Source of the DNA: Verrucomicrobiaceae bacterium
Lineage (GTDB): Bacteria; Verrucomicrobiota; Verrucomicrobiia; Verrucomicrobiales; Verrucomicrobiaceae
Reading direction: 5' to 3'
Assembly: GCA_016713035.1 (NCBI GenBank)
Contig: JADJPW010000004.1
Span: 535,474-599,473, forward strand
DNA: 64,000 nt
Each line of letters begins with the position of its first letter. Positions within the stretch are counted from its first letter, which is position 1. The notes under the pieces were generated by a model. The model was not told where the DNA came from. It worked only from the letters and a program-made list of their open reading frames with translations, and made no database searches. Shown here piece by piece: positions 36,442 through 45,895 of this stretch. Made by a program: the position numbers and the translations under genes.

Positions 36442-37083
36442 ATGGCCGCTAAACAAACACGCATCCTCCTTGCTGACGACCACGCTGTTGTACGGAATGG
36501 CTTCCGCGCCCTGCTGGCCGCGCAGTGGGATATGGACGTCGTCGGCGAGGCCTCGAATGGCCGCGAAGCAGTCGAGATGGCGGAAAAACTCACCCCCGAT
36601 GTCGTGGTGATGGATGTGACGATGCCAGAGCTCAACGGCATCGAGGCCGCGCGGCAGATCACCAAGATGCAACCGAAGACCCGCATCCTCGCTCTGAGCA
36701 TGCAGAAGGACGGCGTGTATGTCCGTGAGATGCTCCGAGCAGGCGCGAAGGGCTACTTGCTCAAAGATTGCGATGAAAAGGACTTCCTCGCCGCTGTGCG
36801 TGCCGTGGCCGTCGGCAAGGGCTGGCTCAGTCCCGAAGTCAGCGACGCCGTGCTCGATGACTACCGGAAGCACGTCACCAATCCCATAGATCTGCTCTCC
36901 CCGCGTGAGCGTGAGGTGCTGCAAATGATCGCCGAGAGCAAAACGAACAAGGAGATCGCCACCGCGCTGAATTTGAGCGTGTACACCGTCGAGGCGCATC
37001 GCGGCCGCATCATGGAAAAGCTCAATCTGCACTCCATCGGCGAGCTGGTGCGCTTCGCCATCCGCAACGGCCTCATCGACTGA
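36442..37083 (+). CDS. NarL-family response regulator
   Basis: Product of 213 residues. Receiver with LADDHAVVRNGF, phospho-acceptor in VVVMDVTMPELNG (about Asp57) and GYLLKDCDEKD. LuxR helix-turn-helix: LSPREREVLQMIAESKTNKE and VYTVEAHRGRIMEKLNLHS. It precedes its likely kinase by nine bases. Confidence 0.93.
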   Translation: MAAKQTRILLADDHAVVRNGFRALLAAQWDMDVVGEASNGREAVEMAEKLTPDVVVMDVTMPELNGIEAARQITKMQPKTRILALSMQKDGVYVREMLRAGAKGYLLKDCDEKDFLAAVRAVAVGKGWLSPEVSDAVLDDYRKHVTNPIDLLSPREREVLQMIAESKTNKEIATALNLSVYTVEAHRGRIMEKLNLHSIGELVRFAIRNGLID

Positions 37084-37092
37084 CCTTTCGCC

Positions 37093-38397
37093 ATGATCTC
37101 CCGCCAGCTCCCCTTCAGCCGCAGCATCACCGAGCGCACGGTGCTGTGGGCGCTGGTGATCGGTTTCGGCCTCGTCATGGTGCTGCTGGGCATGGCCGGC
37201 CTCGTGGCCGTGCGGGACAGCCATGCCATCCGCCGGAACGCGGCCGGGCTGGTGAAGGAGCAGCTCCTCATCGCTCGCCTGCTCTATGAAGTACAGGCAG
37301 AGGAAGATGCGCTGGCGCATGTGCTGCACCTGCTAGTCAAAACAGAAAACGTCGGAGCACGCAGCCGCATGCTGGAGGACCTGAAGGAAGCGGACCGCGA
37401 TGTGTCACGCCTAGCGGCAGAAGCGGCGCAAACACCCCAAGCAGAACAGTGGCATCTACTGGCACTGGCGACGCAGGATTTTTCAACCACAGCCCGGCAG
37501 GCACTCGATTACGAAGGGCCGCTGCCGAAAGACCTGCTCGAATCTCTCTTTTCGAGCCACGATGAGGTGGTGAAGCTCATTCACGATCTGATTCTACAAA
37601 GCACCCGCCATCTTTCCGAAGTAAACCAGGAGATCGAGGCGCAGCTGAAAGACCTAGCGGACGAGTCGAAGCTCTTGCTCGGCGCTTGTTTCGTGTTTGC
37701 CATGCTGTGCGCCATCCTGACGATTCGCTTTGTGCGTCACAGCATCCATCGCATCCGCTGGCAGTCCGATGAGCTGAATCGCGTCTCGTGGCACATGCTG
37801 CAAACGCAGGAGGAGGCCGCTCGCCGCTTCTCCCATGAGCTGCATGACGAGCTGGGCCAGTCACTCGCCGCCGTGCGCTCCAATCTCACGCGTGGAGCCA
37901 CCCACGACCTCGATTCCCTCCGCACCGACTGCCTGCATCTCGTCGATGAATCCATCGCCAATGTGCGTGAGCTCTCCCAACTGCTGCGCCCCGTCATTCT
38001 CGACGATTTTGGCCTCGAAGCCGGCCTGCGTTGGCTGGCAGAAAAATTTGCGCAACGCACGCGGATCAAAGTGGACTGTGACTTGGCCTGCCCCGGCCGT
38101 TTTGCTGATGAAACGGAGACACATCTCTTCCGCATCGCACAAGAAGCACTGACGAACATCGCCCGTCATGCCGAGGCTGGCCATGTGACCATCCAGCTCG
38201 CTCTCGAAGGCAAAAACATCCGCCTCAGCATCGTCGATGACGGCAAAGGCCTGCCTGCGGATGAATCCGAAGCCCCGCCGAGCCTCGGCATGGTCGGCAT
38301 GCGAGCTAGAGCCCGCCAATGCGGCGGCGAACTCAGCGTCACCCCCGCCCAACCGAGTGGTGTGCGCATCGAGGCCGTGGTGCCACTGCGGCAGTGA
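37093..38397 (+). CDS. Membrane sensor histidine kinase, HisKA_3 type
   Basis: Product of 434 residues. TM1 at about 16-38 and TM2 at about 195-213 flank a helical periplasmic domain (EDALAHVLHLLVKTENVG, QAEQWHLLALATQDF) resembling four-helix-bundle sensors. The dimerisation region has RRFSHELHDELGQSLAAV (His about 251), then LRPVILDDFGLEAGLRWLAE; the ATPase has FRIAQEALTNIARHA, SIVDDGKGLPA and LGMVGMRARA. It pairs with the NarL-type regulator upstream. The stimulus is unknown. Confidence 0.9.
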   Translation: MISRQLPFSRSITERTVLWALVIGFGLVMVLLGMAGLVAVRDSHAIRRNAAGLVKEQLLIARLLYEVQAEEDALAHVLHLLVKTENVGARSRMLEDLKEADRDVSRLAAEAAQTPQAEQWHLLALATQDFSTTARQALDYEGPLPKDLLESLFSSHDEVVKLIHDLILQSTRHLSEVNQEIEAQLKDLADESKLLLGACFVFAMLCAILTIRFVRHSIHRIRWQSDELNRVSWHMLQTQEEAARRFSHELHDELGQSLAAVRSNLTRGATHDLDSLRTDCLHLVDESIANVRELSQLLRPVILDDFGLEAGLRWLAEKFAQRTRIKVDCDLACPGRFADETETHLFRIAQEALTNIARHAEAGHVTIQLALEGKNIRLSIVDDGKGLPADESEAPPSLGMVGMRARARQCGGELSVTPAQPSGVRIEAVVPLRQ

Positions 38398-38427
38398 AAT
38401 CGAGCCACTCATGTAGAACATGCCCTT

Positions 38428-38606
38428 TTACTCTTCGTTTTTCCGAATCAGATCACGAACGCTGGCGCGGAACCTTTCGAGGTGCTCAGAATCAGTTCCT
38501 CTGGGCTGCGCCTCGAGGAATACTCGCCAGCGCTTCAAGTAAATCTGTCTGGAACCCTGGCATAAACATATGCGTCATGCTGTTGCAGAACGTCTGCTGG
38601 AGTCAT
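38428..38606 (-). pseudogene. Possible small gene, about 60 residues, frameshifted
   Basis: One frame starts at 38606 with MTPADVLQQHDAYVYARVPD; another ends at the TAA at 38428 with YLKRWRVFLEAQPRGTD and FRASVRDLIRKNEE. Both look like real soluble protein and would join with one indel near 38540. The total length, 179 bases, is off by one base from a whole frame. It lies downstream of two co-directional genes (58-residue protein and nucleotidyltransferase), so it may be the last member of that unit. No family recognised. Confidence 0.35.
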
Positions 38607-38704
38607 GTAGTTTTTACCTGGGATTCTGTCTTCGAACGAAAGACGACGATGAAAACCGTGCTGAGCAACAGCAGAATCGCTCCGGTAGATTTCATGAGGA
38701 AAAA

Positions 38705-38881
38705 TTACAACCAGAACATCACGTTCACAGGCGGGGAGGAGCCACGATCCTCACCGGGCTTCCAGCGCAGGGCCTGCTCACGTTCGATCCAGGCATCGTT
38801 AACTTCGGCGGGCAGACGCTCGTGGTCCGGAAGCCATTCGGTGACTTCCGGGAGATCCAGTTCGAGGACGACGGGGTTCAT
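38705..38881 (-). CDS. 58-residue protein coupled to the nucleotidyltransferase
   Basis: The start ATG at 38881-38879 overlaps the stop of the upstream gene (ATGA) and the stop TAA is at 38705-38707. The product begins MNPVVLELDLPEVTEWLPD and continues with LPAEVNDAWIEREQALRWKP. It is acidic and soluble, with two or three predicted helices. The tight overlap argues that it is real and made with the nucleotidyltransferase, perhaps as a binding partner. No family recognised. Confidence 0.6.
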   Translation of the reverse strand: MNPVVLELDLPEVTEWLPDHERLPAEVNDAWIEREQALRWKPGEDRGSSPPVNVMFWL

Positions 38882-39408
38882 GAGACGAGGTGACTGAATT
38901 TCGGGAAGAGTTGCTGGCAGCCGTATTTGGTAAAAAGCGCCTCAAGGTCCGTTTTGTCAAGCACGCCGGGATTCAGCCGGAGCAACTCGGCCACATCGCG
39001 TCCATCTTTTTCGAGGCGCTCCCCGTTGCTCTTCATGGCGTGCAGTTTGAGGGCAATGAGACTCGGGATGCTCGGCACACGCAGGGAAACCGTACCGATC
39101 TCGAAGATTTTGCTATCCATGAGCAGCTTCTCAAAGGTTTCTGGACTCACGTACATAACATCCACATCGTCAGCCATCATTGACGAGTGCTTCCACCGTG
39201 AAAAAACGGCGGTTTCAGCAAACTTCGAATAACCGATGCGGGTGAGTAGATCGCTCATCACTGGAATGTCCTGCGTCGCCACGAGGAAATCGACATCCTT
39301 GGTGAATCGCACGAGTCCATGAGCCTCCAGTGAACGTCCGCCGATGAGGAGGAGCCTCAGCTCGCCGCGGCGCTCGGCTCGCATCAAGAATTCGGTCAAA
39401 GATTGCAT
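38878..39408 (-). CDS. Nucleotidyltransferase-fold protein (DUF6036/AbiEii-like)
   Basis: Product of 176 residues from the ATG at 39408 (MQSLTEFLMRAERRG). Nucleotidyltransferase core: LLLIGGRSLEAHGLVRFTKD, then DVDFLV as the metal-binding Asp pair, and a later Asp in ADDVDVMYVS. The C-terminal helices (SLIALKLHAMKSNGERLEKDGRD) contain the conserved K-x-x-A/K...RxKDxxD-like motif of AbiEii/DUF6036 proteins. Such proteins act as toxins or modify RNA/proteins by adding nucleotides; target unknown. Two small ORFs follow in the same direction. Confidence 0.75.
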   Translation of the reverse strand: MQSLTEFLMRAERRGELRLLLIGGRSLEAHGLVRFTKDVDFLVATQDIPVMSDLLTRIGYSKFAETAVFSRWKHSSMMADDVDVMYVSPETFEKLLMDSKIFEIGTVSLRVPSIPSLIALKLHAMKSNGERLEKDGRDVAELLRLNPGVLDKTDLEALFTKYGCQQLFPKFSHLVS

Positions 39409-39499
39409 GCCCTGAGTATGCCGCCAGATCACCGAGGCTCAAGGCGTGACTTCAATGTGGTTGGGGCAATAACCCAAAGAGGGTGTATGAAGTCAGAGA

Positions 39500-40201
39500 A
39501 TGAATACTCCCTCCCAGCTCCGGTGTGCGATCAGTGGTAAAGCGATAACTTCTAGCGACTCCATGGCATGCACGGCTTTACGGCCGTTGTTGCTTCAGTT
39601 CATCCGCAAAGCGCACCCAGACATCAAAGATGCAGATTACATCGAAACGAAGGTGCTGGCCGACCTGAAGGCCGCGTATGTCGAGGATGCGTTGAGTGAG
39701 GAGCTGGGTGAGATCACGGACTTGGAGCGTGAGGTCATCAAAAGTCTGCGAGAGCATGAGATTGTCTCCGCGAGTCCTGCGGAAAAGAATGACGAGAGGA
39801 CGATTGGTGAGCGATTGTCGGATCGGATCGCGGAGCTGGGAGGGAGCTGGGCTTTTATCATCGGCTTTGGCCTGTTTTTGCTGCTTTGGGTGCTTGTGAA
39901 CACGCTGGTGTGGGCCACGCATCCGCCTGATCCGTATCCGTGCATTTTCCTGAACCTGATCCTCTCCTGCATCGCTGCCTTACAGGCACCAGTGATCATG
40001 ATGAGCCAGAACCGCCAGGAAATACGCGACCGCCAACAGGCAGAGCAGGACTACAAGATCAATCTGAAGGCCGAGCTGGAGATCCGCCACCTACATGAGA
40101 AGATGGACCACCTGCTGCATCATCACAGCCAGCGGCTGCTGGAGATTCAGCAGATCCAGACGGACCTGCTGCGGCAGTTGGTGGCCGAGCGGGGGAACTG
40201 A
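39500..40201 (+). CDS. DUF1003 membrane protein
   Basis: Product of 233 residues. An N-terminal Cys pair motif (CAISGK, CTAL) precedes a helical part; DUF1003 core GERLSDRIAELGGSWAFI leads into two membrane helices (about 115-136 and 150-170) with NRQEIRDRQQAEQDYKINLK and a C-terminal coiled coil rich in His (HEKMDHLLHHHSQ). Function unknown. Convergent with the sulfatase gene, four bases apart. Confidence 0.85.
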   Translation: MNTPSQLRCAISGKAITSSDSMACTALRPLLLQFIRKAHPDIKDADYIETKVLADLKAAYVEDALSEELGEITDLEREVIKSLREHEIVSASPAEKNDERTIGERLSDRIAELGGSWAFIIGFGLFLLLWVLVNTLVWATHPPDPYPCIFLNLILSCIAALQAPVIMMSQNRQEIRDRQQAEQDYKINLKAELEIRHLHEKMDHLLHHHSQRLLEIQQIQTDLLRQLVAERGN

Positions 40202-40204
40202 GGC

Positions 40205-42232
40205 TCAATTTGCCAACTGGAACTGACGATGCGTGTAGAGGTCGTCGGCGACTTGAAAGAGGGAGACGCCGTCGTCGCGGATGGCTTCAAAGGCGGTGTC
40301 TGGGTCGGAGATGCGCTTCATGAAGACGGAGCCGGCATCGCCGTGCCAGTATTCGACGGTTTTGTTTAGCCCGAGGACGGCCTGCATCTTGTCATGATAG
40401 ACTGCGATGCTGCGATTGTGGTGCATGAGGCTGCGGTCGCGCTCAGCAGCGCCCTCTTTGAGCAGATCGTGGCCGAAAAAGAGGCTGCGATAGGGGCGCC
40501 CGATCATGCCGAGGATGGTCGGAATGAGGTCGAGCTGGCAGCCTTGAATGTCGCATAGCTGCGGTGCCTTGATGAGACCGGGTGCGACGATGATACAGGG
40601 GATCTGGTAGCTTTTGAGCGGAATGGTCTGCCGACCATAGACGCGAGCACCGTGATCCGCGATGACGACAAAGATGGTGTCGTTCCAGAAAGCTTCCTTG
40701 CGAGCGCGGTCAAAGAAGTCACCGAGAGCCCAATCGGCATATTTGACGGCATGTTCGCGATTATGGGCATTGGGGGCCTCTGGAATGCGGCCCGCCGGGA
40801 AAGTGAATGGGCGATGATTGGTGACGGTAAGGAAGGTGCTGAGGAAGGGCTTGCCGGTTTCATGCAGCTTGCGCATTTCGAGGATGCCACGCTGGAGCAG
40901 ATCTTCATCGCTGACGCCCCAGGCGGTGCGGAAGGCTGGATTTTCAAAGTCGTTTTCCTCCACGATGCTGTCCCATCCATTGTGCAAAGCGTAGTTCTTG
41001 ATGAAATCAAAGGTGCCGTGCCCGGCATAGAGGAACTGGGTGCTGTAGCCGTCACGTTTGAGCACCCGGGCGATGGTTTCGACGTTCTCCGTTTTGTCGC
41101 GGGCGAGGATGCTGTCACCTGGCAGGGGCGGGATGCTGGAAAAGATGGCCTCCATGCCGCGGATGGTGCGATTGCCATCGGCGAGCATATGGGTAAAGAG
41201 CAGGCCCTCCTTTGCGGCGAGCGCATCCATGCGAGGCGTGAGGGACGGGCCTTCACGCCCGAGGCAGCCCCAGAACTCGCTACCAAGGCTCTCCTCAGCG
41301 ATGATGCAGACGTTATACTTCTTGCGCGTGGCATCTCCAGCGACGTCGCGGGTGATGGAGTCACGCGCGGCTTTTATCCACTGATCCTCTGCCTCTGGGG
41401 TGAGTGGCTCGGAGGGGAGCGGTGGCGGCTCTGGGGCGATGAAGGTGGCTCCAGGCTCGGCGAGGAGCTTCCGGGCTCGCAGAAAGGCCTCACGGCGGTT
41501 CAGGGTGAGGTAAAAGGCTTTGTACTCGAGATTCCGTGTCCACGCGGCATCCGCAGCGCTGGCCCAGCCGTTGTTGGCGAGCTGGTTGACGACGCGTTGG
41601 CGGCTAAAAGACGTTTCGACATGTAAAATGCTCAGGTAGGCCAAGAGGCAGACGAGGGCGGCGAGGCCGATCAATTTGAGTTTGGAGGAGAAAGCGTGCT
41701 TTTGCCAAACGGGCCTAAATTTGACGAACCCGAACCACGCGATGAAAACACCGCCCAAGAGGCATGCTGTGCCGATGAGCGGCAGTGGGTAGCTTTCACG
41801 CAGATTGGTGAAGACCTCATGCGGATAGACGAGGTAGTCGATGGCGACGGTGTTGAAGCGGCTGTCGAATTCAGTAAAGAAGAACCATTCACTGATGACG
41901 AGGAAGACCCCTACGGTGCAACCGACAGTGACGGCGATGCGGAAAAGCACCTTCCATATCGCTTTCCAAGCTCGGATGCCTACCAGTCTCAGCAAGAGGG
42001 CCGGCAGTGCCGCAATCAACGTGGTGAAAAAGGCGCTGAGGCCGATGAGCACCGCGCTGCCGATGAGCGCCCAGGCGAGATCAATGTGCAGACCGGCGAG
42101 AAACAGCTTCAGCGTCTCAGAGGCACCGGTGTCTGTAGGTGCAAAGTACCACCACAGAGAGAGACGCAGTAGCGACCAGAATAAGAAAGCCATGCCCGCG
42201 AAGTAGAGTGGGAAACGTAGTTGTGTGGTCAT
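40205..42232 (-). CDS. LTA-synthase-like membrane sulfatase/phosphotransferase
   Basis: Product of 675 residues. The N-terminal third has about five membrane helices. The C-terminal periplasmic alkaline-phosphatase-like domain has IIAEESLGSEF (metal Glu), nucleophile Thr in GNRTIRGMEA (about 353), FLTVTNHRPFTFP and VVIADHGARV (metal Asp/His). In Gram-negatives such enzymes transfer phosphoglycerol or phosphoethanolamine to periplasmic glycans or lipid A. Exact acceptor unknown. Confidence 0.88.
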   Translation of the reverse strand: MTTQLRFPLYFAGMAFLFWSLLRLSLWWYFAPTDTGASETLKLFLAGLHIDLAWALIGSAVLIGLSAFFTTLIAALPALLLRLVGIRAWKAIWKVLFRIAVTVGCTVGVFLVISEWFFFTEFDSRFNTVAIDYLVYPHEVFTNLRESYPLPLIGTACLLGGVFIAWFGFVKFRPVWQKHAFSSKLKLIGLAALVCLLAYLSILHVETSFSRQRVVNQLANNGWASAADAAWTRNLEYKAFYLTLNRREAFLRARKLLAEPGATFIAPEPPPLPSEPLTPEAEDQWIKAARDSITRDVAGDATRKKYNVCIIAEESLGSEFWGCLGREGPSLTPRMDALAAKEGLLFTHMLADGNRTIRGMEAIFSSIPPLPGDSILARDKTENVETIARVLKRDGYSTQFLYAGHGTFDFIKNYALHNGWDSIVEENDFENPAFRTAWGVSDEDLLQRGILEMRKLHETGKPFLSTFLTVTNHRPFTFPAGRIPEAPNAHNREHAVKYADWALGDFFDRARKEAFWNDTIFVVIADHGARVYGRQTIPLKSYQIPCIIVAPGLIKAPQLCDIQGCQLDLIPTILGMIGRPYRSLFFGHDLLKEGAAERDRSLMHHNRSIAVYHDKMQAVLGLNKTVEYWHGDAGSVFMKRISDPDTAFEAIRDDGVSLFQVADDLYTHRQFQLAN

Positions 42233-42316
42233 GCGAGCTGGAATGGTGCCGGAAAACAGCGAGCCGTAATGCGCCCGTCATATGTCTGCCAAGTTACCGT
42301 GTGGTAATGATGCAGA

Positions 42317-43045
42317 TCAAAGTTTGCTGCCGAAGGGCCACTTCGACATCAGCCACACGGCGGCGGTGTGGTTGTTTTCCCAGACGATGCCGCCACGGCG
42401 CTGCACGGTCTGCTCCATGAAGCCGACTTCGAGCTTGGTCGTCGGGCTGAGCTGGCGACCGAGGCCGATGAAGGCGCGGTTTTGATCGAGGTAGTTCATG
42501 GAGACGTTGCTACCGAAATTGAAGAACACTTCGTCCCAAAGAGCGAGATACCACTTTTTATCGCTGCTGAGCGGCACGGTGGTGCGCAGCATGTAGCGGA
42601 TGCGGTTTTCGTAGCGCCAGTTGGTGACATCACCAGTGGCGGGATTGACTTCGCCGATGCGGCGCTGCTCCAAACGGAGGCGGTGAGTCCAGTCGAGGCC
42701 GAGGGCCTTGTGCGTGTAGGTGGCCTGCTCCCAGAGTCGATGCTCGGGGAACTCGGCGGCGACGGGGATGTCGCCATACGGATGCGTCTCGACCCACGCA
42801 TAACCCGCTGTGAGCGTCAAAGCGGGGCTGAGGGTGTAATTGATGCCGGGGCGCAGGAGAAGCTGCTGCCAGTTTTCACCCATGTCGGCACGGCGAAACT
42901 GAGACTCGAGGTGCAGTCCCCACTTACTGCCAAAGAGCGGATGATCACCGACGTAGTTGAGCCAGAGGTTGTCGTTCGACTCGGTGTGGTCGGCAGCGCA
43001 GAGGCTGCCGACGAACGCCAAGAGGATGAAAAGGGCACGTTTCAT
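42317..43045 (-). CDS. DUF2490 outer-membrane beta-barrel-like protein
   Basis: Product of 242 residues from the ATG at 43045. Signal peptide MKRALFILLAFVGSLCAA. Alternating aromatic beta strands (KWGLHLESQFRRADMG, LRPGINYTLSPALTLTAGYAW, WRYENRIRYMLRTTVPL) and a late LEVGFMEQTVQRR fit DUF2490 barrels. Likely in the outer membrane; cargo unknown. Confidence 0.82.
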   Translation of the reverse strand: MKRALFILLAFVGSLCAADHTESNDNLWLNYVGDHPLFGSKWGLHLESQFRRADMGENWQQLLLRPGINYTLSPALTLTAGYAWVETHPYGDIPVAAEFPEHRLWEQATYTHKALGLDWTHRLRLEQRRIGEVNPATGDVTNWRYENRIRYMLRTTVPLSSDKKWYLALWDEVFFNFGSNVSMNYLDQNRAFIGLGRQLSPTTKLEVGFMEQTVQRRGGIVWENNHTAAVWLMSKWPFGSKL

Positions 43046-43083
43046 GGAAAAGCGGCTCTGCAATGCGCCGCGTTGTTGGCAGA

Positions 43084-44013
43084 TCAATGTCCAGCGCCTT
43101 CGAGTGAGCGCTTGTCGAGCGTCTTGAGAGCCTGCATCTGCTTGATCGTGCGCTCCATGCCTTCGTTGGAGCCGTCGAAGAACATGACGTTGCCTTTGCC
43201 GTGCTCGGAGATGTATTTCATGCCGTCGAGCCACATGGTGAAGAGCATGAAGCCGGGAGGCACTTCGCCGGCCTGCATGGTTTTGCCGGCGTTGGCGAGA
43301 CCTTCGGCGACTTGCTCGCGGAAGCGGGCGTTGCCAGCACCTTTGAGCTCAGAGGCTTCTTTTTCGGCCTCAGCTTTGACGCGGATGGCGCGGGCCTCGG
43401 CCTCGGCGGCGCGGGTTTTGATGAGGTATTGGGCCTGGGCTTCGTTCTCAGCGGCCATCTTCATGTTGTTGCTGGAAACGACCTGCGACATGGAGCGCAT
43501 GATGGCTTCATCAAAGGAGATGTCGTTGATCTGAAGGTCGAGAAGGTGGAAGCCCCAGCTGTTGAGCGCTTCTTCGAGGTGATCCTTCACGGCACCGATG
43601 ATCTCGGAGCGCAAAACGAGGATTTCGGCCTGCTTTTTGTTCGCGACATAGGAGCGGATACTGCCTTCGACGCTGCGGACGAGGGTCTGCATGAAGCTCT
43701 TCTCGTCGATGAAGCGGAAGGCGATCTTCTTGATGGTCTCTTCACCGGCGTCCTGGGCGGAGTACACGATGAGCGATTTGAAGTTCACATAGGCTTGGTC
43801 GAGCGAGATGGCCTCGAATTCGAGTTCGATGGACTGGTTCTGCGTGGAGATGCTCTTAAAGACGCCCTCCAGCAGTGGTAGCTTGAAGTTGAGGCCCGGC
43901 AGCATGAGGCGCTGGTATTTGCCAAAGCGGGTGACGACTCCCACATGGCCCTGTTTGATGACAGAGACGCTGAGAAGGATGATAACGATGAGGATGACGA
44001 CGGCGGGGATCAT
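43084..44013 (-). CDS. SPFH/band-7 domain membrane protein
   Basis: Product of 309 residues from the ATG at 44013; the frame is open to 44097. N-terminal membrane helix (MIPAVVILIVIILLSVSVI), SPFH domain (QGHVGVVTRFGKYQRLMLPG, then LLDLQINDISFDEAIMRSMS) and a coiled-coil tail rich in Ala/Glu (AEARAIRVKAEAEKEASELK). These proteins form membrane rings that scaffold proteases or transporters. It lies just after the SulP genes in the same direction, possibly serving them. Confidence 0.88.
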   Translation of the reverse strand: MIPAVVILIVIILLSVSVIKQGHVGVVTRFGKYQRLMLPGLNFKLPLLEGVFKSISTQNQSIELEFEAISLDQAYVNFKSLIVYSAQDAGEETIKKIAFRFIDEKSFMQTLVRSVEGSIRSYVANKKQAEILVLRSEIIGAVKDHLEEALNSWGFHLLDLQINDISFDEAIMRSMSQVVSSNNMKMAAENEAQAQYLIKTRAAEAEARAIRVKAEAEKEASELKGAGNARFREQVAEGLANAGKTMQAGEVPPGFMLFTMWLDGMKYISEHGKGNVMFFDGSNEGMERTIKQMQALKTLDKRSLEGAGH

Positions 44014-44065
44014 GGGACTTGGTTTTGTTGGATGTTTTTTGGAAAGGCGATGTTTGGAGATGGAA

Positions 44066-45788
44066 TCAGGCGGGGAATTCGGAGGAGTGGTGCTCAAGGA
44101 TGAACCAGCCGGTCTTTTCCTTTTTGCAGACGAAGGAGTAGCGGGCGGGCACGCTGATGAGCTCCTTCTTGCGCTTGAAGGTGAAGACGTATTTGCCGGA
44201 CTGGATGTGGATTTCCTTGTATTGGCGCACCTCGCCGGTCTCGAACTTCACGTGCACGTCTTCCAGTTCAAAGAGATGCTCGAAGTAGCCTTTGATCTTG
44301 TGGTGGCCTTCACGCAGCTCCTTGGCGAAGGTGCCCCATAGCAGGCCGTTCATGTCGTAGCAGCCGACGACGGCAGGCAGGCTGTGATTGTTGACGCCAA
44401 AGGCCCAGTCATTGATGAAGTCGGTCAGATTCTTCTTATCAGCTGCATTGTGACTGATGGTGCTGAAGCGCAGGCCGCCGATCTGCTTGTCTTTGTGAAC
44501 GAGCTTGGTGTCCGTGCTGCGCGGATCGACGTCTTCGCCAAATCTGCGAGCAAACTTTCTCAGGATGTCGATCAGCGGAATGTGGTCGTGGCGGAAGATG
44601 ACGAAGTTGATGAAGAGGTGCACCACGAGCACAATGATCAAAGCTTCCAAGATGCCCTCCGTGTAGGTCAGGATGCCGCAAAACAGGGCCAGCAGCAGGG
44701 CATACATCCCGTGAGACGCGACATGCACCAACCCGGCGATCATCCTCCAACCAGTAAAAATCATCAGCACCGGCGAGTGCGAAATAGGGCAGATGCGCCA
44801 GCAAGTTCGAGGATCCAGAATAGAAGATGAGCAGCACGAGGCCGGTGAATAGGTTCGAGATCTTGGTAACGGCACCGGCCAAGGCATTCGTGGCGGAGGC
44901 CTAAGGCCATCCAGGTTGGTCATGCCACCAAAAAAGCTGGAACCGAGATTTGGCGAGCCAGATCGCGAGCAGACTGTTATTGGAGTTTGCGGGTCGGCCC
45001 AGTGGATCAAGCTTTTCGATGGCGGCGTTGCTCAACACCTGCTCGATCACGTCGATCAGCGAAAGCATAAACGCATAGGCCATGATCTCCACCAGCATCT
45101 TGGGAGGCGAACATTGAAGTCTGGAATCGGTATCGCCAGCTTGATGGGTGAAAGCTCAATGTGGAGCATCGGCACCTCCATGTAGATGCCGCAGACGACG
45201 CCCAAGACGATCACTGCGACATACGGAACGGCAGGAAGCTTGGCCTTGTATTTTCCGAAGAGATGCAGGAAGAGCGCGAGTGGCCATGGAGAGTCCCATC
45301 ATTTTGATCCGCTCCATGCTCATCCACTCGTGACCCTCGCCTAGAATGCCGTAGGTGTAAGGCAGGAACTTGAGCGCCGTCTTGAGTCCGATACCCGCGA
45401 GCAGGCCTTCGACCAAATAAACCGGAATCACCTCGGGTGCCAGGCCCGCTGCGACGCCTGGGGTGCCGACGTAGTTGCCCGGCTTGAACAGAAAGGTGAC
45501 GAAACCGATCACGCAGGCGAAAACCACGGTGAGCAAGCCAGTCTGAATCGGATACTCCGACATCAAACAGATACCGACTGTGAGCGGCACAGCGACCAGG
45601 CCGGTGACCGTGCCGGCCAGCGCATCGCGACGTAGATTTTCGAGCGTGAAGATCGCGGGCTTCTTCGCCTTTTCTGCAATGAGCAGATCACTCGCCAGCG
45701 GCTTCTTGCGCTTTGGTGGATGCGGATGGTAGTCCACCACCGAGGCTGTTGTCGGATGAACGAGGGCGGGGTCGGCAGGGTGAGACAT
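44066..45788 (-). CDS. SulP-family anion transporter with extra C-terminal domain, several frameshifts and a probable internal deletion
   Basis: The first frame (from 45788) has a cytoplasmic lead, then the SulP start NLRRDALAGTVTGLVAVPLT and VEGLLAGIGLKTAL. Later frames give LSLIDVIEQVLSNAAIEKLD, FFGGMTNLDG, GAVTKISNLFTGLVLLIFY and HGMYALLLALFCGILTYTEG. About 55 residues expected between GLAP and VEGLLAG are missing. After the membrane part there is no STAS domain; instead about 190 residues end in a small NTF2-like/SnoaL-like fold (FINDWAFGVNNHSLPAVVGC, YFEHLFELEDVHVKFETGEV). Likely an inorganic anion (bicarbonate or sulfate) carrier. Confidence 0.7.
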
Positions 45789-45895
45789 TACTTGGGGAAA
45801 GGCGTGAAGGACTTGCCCTCAATAACCACCTTCACCCTCCAAAACCCATCCCCTTGAGAGGGGATAATGCACCCCCATCAGGGGCTATGCTCCGC

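Noticed and set aside
40652..41626. 324-codon plus-strand frame
   Set aside because: Antisense to the LTA-synthase-like gene, with no domain character.
42368..43534. 388-codon plus-strand frame
   Set aside because: Antisense to the DUF2490 and SPFH genes, which have a signal peptide and domain motifs on the minus strand.
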